A stretch of DNA of 64,000 nucleotides from Owenia fusiformis (taxonomy: Eukaryota; Annelida; Polychaeta; Sabellida; Oweniidae): positions 21,312,822 to 21,376,821 of the forward strand of contig CAIIXF020000008.1 in assembly GCA_903813345.2 (NCBI GenBank), in the 5' to 3' direction. The notes below the pieces were generated by a model that saw only the letters and a list, made by a program, of their open reading frames with translations, was not told where the DNA came from and did not search any database. How positions within the stretch are numbered: position 1 is the first letter of the stretch; the number at the start of each line of letters is the position of its first letter. The position numbers and the translations under genes were made by a program. Positions 45,738 to 58,060 of the stretch are shown piece by piece.

Positions 45738-48700
45738 TCAACGTCTACTGTGGACAAATCGACGTGCTTCTCGCTTCAGTTCATTGATATCTTCCAAATC
45801 CTCAGAATCCTCAGATTCACTATCAGAATATCTTTTTCTTGCACGCCCTGTAAAACACAAGCCATACATACTGCCACCTATTGATTACATTCCCACTATA
45901 CTTTTACAGTTCTTATAAATTCATTCAGAGATGGTAGTTGGTCTTCCAAAAATATATGTAATTCAAATATACTGAAGATAATATTTGGGATTGTCTTAGG
46001 GACAAGTTGTCTTGGTTACGAGTTGTCATGGGTATGAGTTGACTAGGAAGCCAAATGCCTTACACGGGTTATTCTAGGCATATAGTGAATCAACAAACTC
46101 AGTGAAATGTGCTGCAAGCTGCAAGAGGAATAGAAGGCAAGAGCAAGAAGAAAATAAAGTTTCACAGATGGGACCTGTAGCAGGTTTGATTGTATATTTT
46201 TATATATTTTATATTTGCATACTACTTATTTTCATCAAATTTCAAAATTACAAAATGTGAAATATTATCCTGTCAAATATTATCATGAGTATAGTTTCAC
46301 TTATATGATAATCAGCAATGTATTTTCAGCATGGCTTTCTGTTATCACAGAGTGAGTGCAAATCGTGCCTTAATTCACTAAATTCAAATATGTTGACATG
46401 ATTTTTTTAACACAGACTTAGGATCAGGGGCAACGAAACTGACAAACTTGCTGATGTATTCTTCTCTAACTGATTATTGAATATCATACTTACTTTTAGG
46501 TTTTCTTGCTGGGGCCCTAGACCGTTTAGCTGCCTTAGATGGTCGATATCCATCTGATTCTTCTTCCTCGGATTCTTCACCCCCTTCCTCACTGTCCGGA
46601 TAATCCGAATCTTCCGGATGACTAAACTGTTTAAAATGGTCAGGATTTTTTCTGAAATAACAATAAAACATCAATTTTGAACAGGGAAAATAGCAATTTT
46701 CTTCAACAGGTTATATTTAATTTCAAATCTACTCTAATGGATGCACCAAGGCCAACTAGAATACAGTAACTGTGCGGAGTAGCAAATCTCACCGAACAAA
46801 ACATCTTTTATTAAATCACTAGTCATTTTAGTTTAGACATTGAATGATAGAAATAACCAGGAAGAATTAGAGCAATAGTGTCTTCTTTTGGCAAAATCTA
46901 CACCCCTGTTGTGAGCTGCCAACAATTGACATTTGAGTTATCAAAAAATAAAGTGGCCATTTTGAATTCAACAGTCATTTTGAAAATTCCTTCTTGAGCA
47001 GATTTCTATGTCTATAAGGCATCAGCAAGTTCGTCAACTGGTATTTAATTTTCAAAGATTACATTCTTTTAAGAAATTATGACTCTAGATACTAAATAAC
47101 AATGGTTCTTCTGACTCAACAAGATAGGAGATGACATGCTTGTTCAGAATGATGTTTCCACCAAATTTTATATTACCTCAAATGCACTTAATGTCTTCAA
47201 TAACACACATGATTGTGCAAAAAACAATTGAATCACATTTAATATTATTTTGTATTTCAGACAAGAAAAATTTAGAATTTTGATATATACCTGTAGCATT
47301 TTTTACCAAACTGACAAGGTTTTCGCTTTTTTGGCTTTCTCTTCTTCAGAGTTTCCTCTTCTTCTTCATCATCTTCATCTTCACTTTCACTATTTTTAGA
47401 TTTCTTATTTTTAGATTTGTCTGTTTTATTAGTTTTTTTATTTGTTTTATCATCGTCTGATTCTTCCTCATCACTTATGTCTTTTTTGGATTTTCCATTT
47501 TTAGTTTTTGAAGAATCTTCTCCAGATTCCTCATTTACATCAGTTTTCTTTTTCTTAGGAGATTCTTCATCTCCTTTATTATCATTTTCCTTGGATTTTT
47601 CTCCATTTGTGTTCTTTTTTGTATCATCATTCAATTCATCTCTCTTTTTCTTAGGAGTTTCCTCCTCCGATTCATCACTGATGTCTTTAGATTTACCTCC
47701 CCTCTTTTTCTTAGGAGTTTCCTCCTCCGATTCATCACTGATGTCTTTAGATTTGGCTCCTCTCTTTTTCCTTGGAGTTTCCTCCTCCAATTCATCACTA
47801 ATGTCTTTAGATTTACCTCCCCTCTTTTTCTCAGGAGTTTCCTCCTCCGATTCATCACTGATGTCTTTAGATTTGGCTCCTCTCTTTTTCCTTGGAGTTT
47901 CCTCCTCCGATTCATCACTAATGTCTTTAGATTTACCTCCCCTCTTTTTCTTTGGAGTTTCTTCTTCTGATTCGTCACTAATGTCTTTAGATTTGCCTCC
48001 TCTCTTTTTTCTTGGAGTTTCCTCCTCCAATTCATCACTAATGTCTTTAGATTTGCCTCCTCTCTTTTTCCTTGGAGTTTCCTCCTCCGATTCATCACTT
48101 AAGTCTTTTTTGGATTTACGTCCTCTCTTCTTTCTAGGAGTCTCTTCCTCTGATGACTCCTCTTCACTGCTATCCTTTTTATGTTTTCTTCCTCCCCTCT
48201 TTCTCCTTGGAGGCTCATCTTCAGATTCACTCATGTCTTTCTTAGATCTACCACCCCTCTTTTTTCTAGGGGTATAATCTTCCTCAGAGTCCTCACTTGA
48301 ATCTCTCCTGGATTTCCTCTTGCCTCGATTGTTTCTTTTTTTCTTTGGAGTATAATCCTCAGAATCTTCACTGGAGTGTCGTCGTGATTTTCTCTTCCCA
48401 CGACCTTTCCTCCTAGGGGGTGACTCCTCTGATTCTTCCGATTCCTCACTTGATGAATCGCGTCTTCGTCTGCGTTTTGATTTTGCAGCAGCGCGACGTC
48501 TACTAGGACGTGGTACATAATCATCTTCTGATTCAGAGAAATCATCATCCGAGTCTGCATAACGTCTACGCTTTCTGGCACTTCCTCTTTGAGACCGTCT
48601 GGTTGGTTTGGTGCTACTTCTTTTTGACTGGAATTAAATGAAATGACATAGTTAAACCTTGGAAAGCAATTTTAGAACATGGGTTAAGGCTATTTATCAA

Positions 48701-51700
48701 GCTAGGTTTGTAGTCATATTTTTGATGAACAGAAAAAAAGATAACCATCAAATAAAATAAATTGAAAATTCCCAAGCCATTTCGGTTATTCCCAAATAAC
48801 AATGTTGATAGCAGAAATGGATGTCTCTATGTTTCTTAATATAAGCTATTAACTTTTTTCATTTTTAGAAAACAGGCCTGACTTGGAATGAGATGAGATG
48901 ATATCGATTTGTATCTTAAACAAATACTCAAACCACAAACTTATCTATATCATCAGTTTTCACAGGCATTGATTTATCAATTCTGAAAAAATTAGCTTGT
49001 TCATAATTGGAATTCACAATCAGCAACTTTTCATCCTTTTCATCCTTTTTACATTGAATCTTGGGCAAATAAGTTTTTTTCAGCTGAGAAAAATTACCAC
49101 TTATACAATGAAAAGTTTTCTGATCAAAATCCAAAATGCATCTAAGACTTACTCCCTTTCTATATTCCATCTCCCAGTCTGATTCTGACTCTGATTCTAC
49201 CACAAAGTCACTATCTGATTGCTTGGTTGATCTTCTACGCTTCTTTGTCTCCTCTTTAGAACTAAGGTCTGAGTCTCTAAGCCAGTCCTCACTACTTCCA
49301 TAGTCATAATCTAAGTCATCGACATCTGAAGTATAGTCATACATATTAGTCATCAGGTCATACACAATGTAAATTGCAGCTTTTCTACAAGTTTTCAAAA
49401 GATCTAAGATGAGATATATATTTTAAGGGCCTTATTTATTTGAACTTATTTTTTGAAAGTTTAATTAAATATCAATACCAAGAAGTATAATGGCAACACG
49501 AAGTGCCATTATCTGAGTAGTCACCAAAAATTTATCATTTACAGATATTGTACCAGGCTAGCAAAATCTAAATTTGAAGTAAATGCAATGAATGTTTTTT
49601 CTGGCATCAGAAAGAAAAATCTTCAATCTAAATATATTCACAATAGCCTAAAGAATGCAAGATGACCCAAAATGAATCAGCTCAAACATCTGTACAGATT
49701 TATACTCTATCCAATGAGTTTTTTTGGAACCCAATAAATTAGGACCACTCAGACAATGATAATACCACCATTGTGTTGACAAGTCACTTACATGTTTTCA
49801 GCTTTCGCTGTGCAGCTGCCCTGGATGGTCTATCAACACCGTCGTCATCGCTATCCTTACGCCTTCTACCACGCCCTGCAGCTTTACGACTTTTCGATTT
49901 TTTAATGACTTCCTCTTCTGATTCCTCTTCTTCAGATTCCTGCTCTTCTTCATCATTTGAATGACCAGGCACATAGTCAATGTATTTTGGCATCTTCTTG
50001 GGCGTAGGCTTTGCTGCTAAAACACATAGAGCAAGTAAATAGTTGATGGATAGCATTCATTTATCACCAAGCCCCCATGATTGTTCTAGGATATGTGCAA
50101 CCAACCAACCAACCAATTCTGAGTAAAAAACTTAAAACAGCTTATCCCTTCTTTTAGGTCAACCAGTGAAATCATAGCAGGAATCTCCCCAGCCTTGAAG
50201 CAAGTGGAGCTGCTTCCACTTTTGAATATACTGTAGATGCAAACCTACTTGAGAGAAGGGTGGATAGCTAAACATTGACCAGGGTTTGCTTTAGGCAAGA
50301 GTTTTTAAGAGATGTTCACTCTGTAGATGTTTTATTGTAAAGTTGAACACTGACCAGGTTTAGCTTTAGGGGCAGCTTTAGGCTTAGGTTTAGGTGGAGA
50401 CTTCTCAGGGCTGGATTCCTCTCTCTCTTTATTAGCAGCCCCAGCCATCCATCCTGGCAACTTGCGCTTCTTTCCTGGGGACTCTACTTCAGCCTTTGTT
50501 GACTGCAATATACAAAAAAAATTAAATCAAATAACATCTTGCAATGTTGTTGATCAATTAAAGGAGAAATCGGAAAGAAAAGAAACTAGACTAAAAGTTA
50601 TCTTTATTTTTATCTGAAAAAAATAACCTCACATCATCCAAACAAAAACAAAGCATCTGATCAATCGGTAGCAATCTATCACATTTGGAAAAATGCTCTA
50701 TGAGATCCATTAATATAAACGGGCAATTAACAAAAAGCTATGTTTTACATGGTTCTTTCCAGATTCTTAACACAGGGATGAAATCCAGTGTTTTAAATTA
50801 CTATACTTTTATATTACTGAAATATCTTAACACATCATCACAACACTTTACCTTTTTAGGAGATTCAGCTTCAGATTCTGACTTTTCGCCATCATCCTCA
50901 TCATCTAATCCATTATTGAGAGAACCATAGACAACTTTGTAAAAGAGTTTATCAGGGAGTAAGCCAAATACATCACCATTCTTCAGTGGTTGATCTTTGT
51001 CTTTCTGAAGAGTGGTTTGAGTCCCATCTCCACCCTCTCTGTAGAAGCAAGGGTTTGTGTGGATCTGAAATATGAGCCAAAAAAATTTATAGTCCCCATA
51101 GATAATCTTTTTAACACCAATGCAAAGACTGAACAAAGGACACACTATTTCAATAATATAATGCCATATTCAATGGGCCACTTCAATGTTTTAGCATGTT
51201 TTCTCTGAACCATTTTCATGAACTGATAAGTTCAATTCTCACTTATTTATGAACCGATTTTCTTAATTTTTTCGGCAAAAAACATGCGAGGATGAATCCT
51301 ATGAATTGGTATGAATCGTGGCTTACTTAAAGATACCTGTGACCTCTAAAAGTTAGTTTCAAATAAATTCATGTTTTTTTAACAAAAAGTTCAACACTGG
51401 ACACTAACACAAAAAGTTTAAGACCATAATAATATGTCATTTCTTGTGGTAGCAACATAAAAAGCAATTCATATCTTACCGGCTTCAAGACAAGTTTGCC
51501 ATCACTAACTTTTAGTATCCCATGCTTTCTTGAAACTCTCTTATCCTCAATCTAAAAATATCAAAATATACTATTTTTAAAGAAAACTAAAACAATTGTG
51601 AAATACATGCATACAATGGGGATTTCCTCGAGGAACCATGCTTGGATCACTTTGCTTCCTTGCCTTTATCAATGATATGTGCAATGACCTGCCACTAGTA

Positions 51701-54700
51701 CATCATGGTATTACCGGAAGTACTGTGAAAGTAGCGCTCGGCTTTATTGCCGGTGTTGAAATCAGATGCTCGATGCTGTGCCGTGATGACAATAGCATAA
51801 TGAGAAAATGCCCCACCAATACCTCTTCTCCAATGATCTATAGCTACACTCAGATTTAGCATTATTCTTTTGTGAATTGGCAGGAAATTTTGCTAAATTT
51901 TGCTTTGCTCTTCAAAATTGAGGCCCAAAAATGTAAAGATCGCTATTGTTTTTTCTAACAAACTTAAACGTGTCTCATTCAGAGTCTCTTTAAGTATGAT
52001 AGGTAGAACTTGAGGCACATAAAGGAGTCAAAAGAGTGTCAGAACTAGAATAAAACGTAAAGATATGAGTTTTCATTGGGATTTCAAATGTGAACATTAC
52101 GAAACTTTTTTTGGATTTTTTTTAGTTTTCGCGGTATTACCAATAGGTAAGAAATCGGGTGAATGTGATACCGGTATTGAAATCTGATGCCACTTGCAGC
52201 ACTACCTGCCACTTTCAACCAACCTTGAGCTATTTGCAACAGCCTCCTCTTTAGATCTCCTCCTAACGAAAATTGACCGGTACGGGTCAAAAGCTGGACC
52301 GGTACGGGTTAACGGTTTTAAACAGCCATAACTTGTTCAATATTGACTTCCTCGTGTCTAATTTGAAATATACGATGCCTCCCGATACTTTTAAGTACCA
52401 CAATTTTTTACAGATTTTTAAACGGACCAAAACTCTCTAAATGCGCATTTATGCTCTTTTCTCTCGAGAACGACTGTCTCATTTTCACGATAACTTTTAT
52501 TTAGTACTTCTAACATATAAGATCTATTTTTCCCCATCAAGGTATGATGTAAATGACATGCTATTTACATCTTGTGAGTTTCAATGACGCGCGTTTAATT
52601 TTATAAAAAATGCCAAACTTTGTGACAAAGAATTTCATCAGCTATTGCCCCGAACCGGTCCGTCTTCTCGCTGCAAGCAGGATGAAATATTGAGCAAGTT
52701 ATGGCTGTTTTAAATTCAAATAAAACCGTTAACCCATACCGGTCCAGCTTTTGACCCGTACCGGTCAATTTTCGTTAGCTGCGTATACCAAGGGTGTGAT
52801 ATTGATGTTGAAATGTGCAGAACATTTTGTCAATTTTCGTCTCGCCTAATAATGTCACGTGATGTGACGTACTACAAGTGTGACAAACATTTTTAATCTT
52901 TCATGGAACGAAGAAAATTTCATGGTAATCAATACATTCCTGTGCTCTCCCTACATTGAACTTACTGAGGCGCTGCGCCTCCAAACAATTGCAATCAAAG
53001 AAATGCGCCTCAGGGTTATTCCTTGCGCCACTGACAAACCCTACACGTTGTTTCTCCGCCTCAAAAGATTTAAAATAACAAAATCTTTTGTTTGTTTTTA
53101 AATTTTCACTTATGCAGTGTTTTATCGAACGCATATTCCTTTGCTTCAATTACAGATTTACATGGAAGAAAAGCGAACGTTCGCTACTTTAGTTGACCGA
53201 TCGTAAATTCACGTCGTTCATAGTATTTCAAACGACCGAACACAAATTTGTGCCGTTCGTAATCACTCCACTATTTTTCTCCTAGACTTAAAATAACTTT
53301 CCCCTTATTTCGATATATTTACTTGATTTTATCAGAAGAATGTCAGAAGCACACCGCTGGCAAGTTGTCTGGCACAACACAATTGAGTGTAAGTACTTTT
53401 TAAGTGAATCTGGTTGCCCGATTAACTTAAAATGGCCCTGTTGAATTTCAACAAAAAATATGCTTTTTTGCTGAATGGAAATGATGGACGAAGCGGCAAA
53501 TTTAAATTTTAAAAGTTTATTACCAAAAATGTAAAATCAGTACGTATACAGGGGCGGATCTTGGAACCAACAAGGGGGGGGCCCAAACTTTTAAAATATG
53601 TTGGGCCCCTAAAACCAAAAAGTGGGCCCAAGTTTTGAAAATTTAAGGCCCATTTGTTTCAAAATTTGGCTCAAAATTAAAAAGGCCCAGTAATGCTCAA
53701 AAAGGCCTAAGGCCTTTTTAGGCCCAACAATTTTTTGGGCCCAATTTTTTTTCTGGGCCCACCCAAGGGGGGGTGGCCCCCAGGCCCCCAAACACAAATA
53801 AAATGTTGCACTTTAGGAGTAAAAAATATTAAAATGTTGCACTTTCAGAATAACAAAATCCCAAAATGTTGCAATTTTTTTTACAAAATCCTCCCTACAA
53901 AAAAATTCTGGGGAGAGCACTACATTCCAAATATTATGATTTGTTCAGAAGATTTGTCATCATTACATCGCTTAATTTATAAAACTGACATATCTATGTC
54001 ATAGTTAGAAATATGTTGGGCAGTACATACGATTTTTCAATTTTTTGTTAAATTAATGATGTACTGAATGAAATAATTAGCCGAGACTTCTCAATATTCT
54101 ATGAGATCACGCACAGATTGCAGAAGATTTCTTTCATTTTGCTACATAATCAATCATTTATTTCTTATTAATTAGAAGCCATCCAATGATGGAAACCTAC
54201 TAGAAATACAAAACATAACACTAGGAACAAACATGTAAGGCCATAAGAAGTAGATTCTTTGTTTTGCGCCCCCTTGCTTGCACGATTTTGAGTAAATCAG
54301 AAAAAACAAACCTATCCAAATAGCAATCACAAGGGTCTGAAAGTACCATCGCATATTGTTCAATCAGAATCAGATGTAATGGGGGATAATTTGATGTGCC
54401 TCAAAATTGACAGTGTTATTGATTATTTTGGCATACATTGTTTATTTTCTTATTTTTTACCCTTGAATAATAGCTATATGTTTAAATATATTGTATAAAA
54501 TGTATAGATATGTGTTTGTAATCACTACAAATTGGTATGTCATCCCTTTTTATGCCCTTGAAATGTATTCATTTCTCAGCAAACAAATTTGTGGTTTTTT
54601 CTTGAGTTTGTGTTTGTTTTCCTTGTACCCTTGCATGATTTTAATTTTGCCAGGACGCAAAACAAAGAATCTACTTCTTATGGCCTAAGTATATTTTACA

Positions 54701-55720
54701 AAGTTTATTCAGATATCAGTGCATATTGTACACTGAAAAAGCAGTGTGTTTTCTCTGGAGTAAATCCATCCATTTTTCTATTGGGTATCGTCTGGCCCAG
54801 TATCTACAACATTTCACAATCTGGGAGTAGATAAATTTACCTTCTTCTAAGGCCACTGTATCGTGGCCTTCCAGTACAGATATATTCCTGCATGAACAAC
54901 TGGTCATGTCGTAATCATAAAATTTGAAATCATATGTCCGCCATTTTTCCACATCACAATTTGAATTGCGAATTTTGGTCTTATTACCTCACCAAAAATT
55001 CCAAAACACACACAAAGTGATCAGTGTATTAGTTCACATCTTCTGGATCGCTAACTTAGAATTTACAGCCAGTTACTAATGTCAGACGTAACGACATTTC
55101 GTCCAGTTTTCGAACATCGCCATTTTTCTTGGAGCCATTTTGTTTTAATTTTAGACGAAATCCTGATGAAATCATGTCATATCTCATCAAGGAGCCGAGC
55201 TGGGTCCGGTTTGATTAATGATTTATTTATCTGGCGATTTTTAAAATATCCAATAAATTTATGACACCCCGGCAGCTTTTTTCAAATAGAGTTCACAGTA
55301 TTCCAGATGAATCCCCTCTAGCCAAGTATTGGCTAGAGACTCGAGTAAAGATAAATGGGCCGGACGAGTTTGGTGCTTTATTGTATAAGCCTTATATCAA
55401 TAAACTGATATGATAATGGCGGATTTAGGACAGCTTCGTAATACTTTGTTATAAAAGTATGCATAAAAGCAGAAGGTGGGCTTCAGACTGTAAAATGTTT
55501 TGGAGCAGAGTTTAGAATGATGAATATTACCTGAGAATATCAATAGGTGAATCCTTGGACTGTGATACACCACCAACCATGACAAAGAGTGAAACTTTTA
55601 AATTGACATAAAAACAACTTGTAATACCTTTAGAAATGGACCTCGACCTATAGTTGTATCCCCTGCTGGTATAGTGACGGCATCTCCACCATCTATCGGC
55701 TTTAGCTGCACCGATGCCAT
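45738..55720 (-). CDS. APLF: Aprataxin and PNK-like factor, DNA break-repair scaffold
   Basis: Nine exons in transcript order: 55628–55720, 51480–51551, 50852–51064, 50355–50502, 49792–50016, 49153–49325, 47291–48627, 46494–46651, 45738–45847; phases agree and give 842 residues. Residues 1–~100 are an FHA domain (TTIGRGPFLK, IEDKRVSRKHGIL, IHTNPCFYREGG) that in vertebrates binds CK2-phosphorylated XRCC1/XRCC4. Near residue 135 KKRKLPGWM matches the Ku80-binding motif. A long Lys/Glu/Ser-rich region with 60-bp repeats follows. The exon 7–8 junction splits a single PBZ poly(ADP-ribose) zinc finger (CQFGKKCYR + KNPDHFKQFSHPEDSDY). The tail (LEDINELKREARRFVHSRR) resembles the histone-chaperone acidic end. 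Human APLF is 511 residues with two PBZ fingers; here the linker is much longer and one finger is missing. The acceptor of exon 6 was chosen by phase. Confidence 0.9.
47641..48120 (-). repeat. In-frame 60-bp tandem repeat within APLF exon 7 (8 copies)
   Basis: Eight consecutive 60-bp units encode a 20-residue repeat of the form SDESEEETPKKKRGGKSKDI. Units keep frame exactly. Some differ by one or two bases, and a two-unit (120-bp) block at 47701–47820 is almost identical to 47821–47940. The repeat alternates acidic and basic patches and is presumably disordered. Confidence 0.95.
51614..51720 (+). pseudogene. LINE reverse-transcriptase fragment
   Basis: A short frame reads GFPRGTMLGSLCFLAFIND followed by MCNDLP. 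This is the conserved G-(V/F)-P-(Q/R)-G-(S/T)-x-L-G-(P/S)-L-x-F…INDLP box of non-LTR retrotransposon reverse transcriptases. Upstream and downstream RT motifs (including the catalytic FxDD) are not evident, so this is a dead scrap. It lies in the first intron of APLF, opposite to the gene. Confidence 0.7.
52263..52778. mobile_element. Fold-back element with ACCGGTACGGG repeats
   Basis: CTAACGAAAATTGACCGGTA at the left and its inverse at the right pair over about 90 bp, through GTCAAAAGCTGGACCGGTA and GTTAACGGTTTTAAACAGCC-like sequence. The interior is AT-rich without a long frame. It lies in the first intron of APLF. Confidence 0.8.
53548..53790. mobile_element. GC-ended repeat element
   Basis: It begins CAGGGGCGGATCTTGGAACC with a G tract, passes through repeated GGGCCCA words, and ends in CCCAAGGGGGGGTGGCCCCC. 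The start is typical of a widespread MITE family in animal genomes. The ends are not precise inverse repeats here. Confidence 0.45.
54237..54686. repeat. Inverted repeat in the first intron of APLF
   Basis: A 30-bp perfect pair, AGGCCATAAGAAGTAGATTC…TTTTGCG at 54238–54268 and its inverse ending at 54686, with weaker inward pairing (TTGCTTGCACGATTTTGA / TTGCATGATTTTAATTTTG). Likely a fold-back element. Confidence 0.6.
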
Positions 55721-56373
55721 CTTAGTAGCTTCTTTATCTCAGGCTAATGATGAACTTTTGTTTGGCGTGGGTTTTGAAGAATCTAGAAAATGATGTATGA
55801 AATGATTTTAGACGGTTTCATTTAATGCATCGGTGCAAAATGCGAGGAAGAAAAATACAAGAGGGTGTCCTCAATCAGATGCATCTAAAAACTACATGAC
55901 ATTGCTAATATTTGCAAAGATATTTGAGGAAAATAACAAAGAAACTCACCGAAATTGGGTCAGCTTCACATCGCCATTTTATTTACACATTCCACAAACA
56001 TCAAAATGTTCAATTTTATGTAGTGACATAGAATGTAAACCTTTACTTATCATAGAGCATCAAAGTATTTCGTTTTTTATTCATCTAGTTAGCAATTTTG
56101 AATAGTTTATGAATATGTCAATTTTAGAAGTAATAATGCGTGAAAATAGAATGTGTTCTGCAACCGGAAGTGATGGTTTTGAAAATGAAAAGTGCACATT
56201 TTGGATATTTGTCTTTCAAGATCCATTGTTCACAGGTTTAAATTCAGGTATATGTTTAACATTATGTAATCATATATTTCTTACACTAAGACTGTTGTAC
56301 TTTTAATTGAGTTGCTGCAATATTAGTTTACCAAGGTTCATATTTTCTTTTTTTATGTTTTATCCACAGATAG

Positions 56374-57024
56374 TGGGAAGTCCTCCATCTAGGAGGTATA
56401 TATACACCAGGTAATGTTAGTGAAAATTAAAAAAATATGAAAAAAATATCGTCACCTGTACTCTAGATTCAATTTTTGAATGAATTGTAGCATAATGTAC
56501 AGATTGTTTGATATCATGCTATTCTTGAATCATTTATACGCAAAAATAATTGGGTCGCTCACCTCTTATGCCTATATGTGTTCAGTAATCATCAATTATC
56601 GTGAGTAGAATTTCTCCAGGCCATTGAAGGGTCCGCTCAGTAAATTGACAATTTCTACTGCGCATGTGTGAAACACTGGACGAAATGGAATGGTAAATTT
56701 CAAGCTATTTGATTGGTCGAAAAAATCACGCGCCTTTGCGTGATTTGCTTTATTCTTGCGAGATAAGGCGGAGCGTCCCCTTAAATTTTTATTTTGAACA
56801 ACCATTATGATTTGGTGCATTATCTGACCAATAAAGCAGATTTGGAGGTATGAATATTTTTTTTTTTTTCTGTTTAGTGTTTTCTACAGGCCCTATGTGT
56901 CTCAGGATATTTGTTTAACGAAAACTAGACAAATAATTTATTTTAAAAATACATATTTTTTATTTTGGATGGAAGATGCGTAACCTGAGAAATATAATAT
57001 AAGTAATATATGGAGGACTTCCCA
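56374..57024. mobile_element. MITE-like element upstream of APLF
   Basis: TGGGAAGTCCTCCAT (56374–56388) and ATGGAGGACTTCCCA (57010–57024) are exact inverse repeats. The interior contains an ATTGCTTTATTCTTGCG-type AT-rich sequence but no transposase frame. Confidence 0.65.
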
Positions 57025-57389
57025 TAACCATGGTTTTATCATCTTCATTGTCATGCTTGATGCTGCCCTGTCAACCCTCACGCATTAGGCGTGATTGTCA
57101 CACATTTGCTGTAAAAATAGAAATCACGCATCAATTTAGCGTGTATGATCAAATATCACGCAAATCACGCATTTTGTTGATATTTTTAAAAATCGTTTTT
57201 TGTGAAATGCCGACACGGTAAAAAAACGAACGGCGAAAAAAAGCAAACGCATTCCGTTCGGTCTTTGCACGCGATTGCCGTTTATGTCACGTATTTGGTA
57301 CAAAATATGTGTATATATCACGCATTTGTTTCGAAAATATTTACACCTAAAATTTGAAGTGATATTCACAGGTTATGCTGACTCTCCAA

Positions 57390-57536
57390 GTGTTGAGGTG
57401 ATTTTGGTGCCCGATTACGCCACAAGGAGGATTGGCTCCCAGAATGCAACATGACAGCTTTCAAAATGCTATTCCGCCATTTTGAAACCTGTCACGAGTA
57501 AATAAGGTTAACGATGTTGCATTCTGGGAGTCAATC
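57390..57536. mobile_element. Palindromic dispersed repeat, TTCTGGGAG family (copy 2)
   Basis: AGGATTGGCTCCCAGAATGC and GCATTCTGGGAGTCAATCCT are inverse arms around about 55 nt, with GTTGAGGTGATTTTGG outside the left arm. One-sided copies lie at 12601–12668 and 59526–59562. Confidence 0.65.
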
Positions 57537-57552
57537 CTGCTTGGATCACAAA

Positions 57553-58060
57553 CATGGCGATCCATGAAAACACTCGTTCTATTTGGTAGGAATTTATCTA
57601 TCATTTGCAGGTATGAAGCTTTGGATTCATCTATTGTGCTACTTAGAGTGAACGGGAATTATTTTTCTATCGCTTGAGAGAGTTTGAGACATGAAACTTA
57701 GAATTTAGCTAATTGTGACAACTTTTGATGGTTGAGGTTTATTAATGTCTCCGACTGTACAGTAATATTTTTAATGTTTGGAAGTACTTTGAATTAATGA
57801 CTATATCGCAACAGTATATAAAAAACAAAAACATATGCACAAGTCCTAACTTTTGTATATTTCAAAAGTTATGTATAATGTGCGGCAAAGCTGTAGCCTT
57901 TTGTAATTTGGGGGGTTTCAGCCATGTTAATATTTTCGAAAATAACTTGGCAGAGAAGTATCAAAATATAAGAGCCCACCGATATGATAGCTAAACTGCA
58001 AGACAAATGTCACTTGAGTTACTTGTCTTGTTGGCAGATGTGCACATAGTCTTTTACTAT
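57553..58060. other. Gene-free stretch
   Basis: AT-rich intergenic sequence; I see no exon and no element with defined ends. Confidence 0.35.

Noticed and set aside
47631-48098. 155-codon open frame on the minus strand
   Set aside because: Shifted frame of the same 60-bp repeat. A repeat unit divisible by three keeps all frames open, so the length means nothing; the frame joined to the PBZ exon is the real one.
47417-48277. 286-codon open frame on the plus strand
   Set aside because: It is the antisense of the APLF repeat exon. Its Ser/Phe/Leu repeats follow directly from the sense-strand Glu/Lys/Ser repeats, with no splice or start context.
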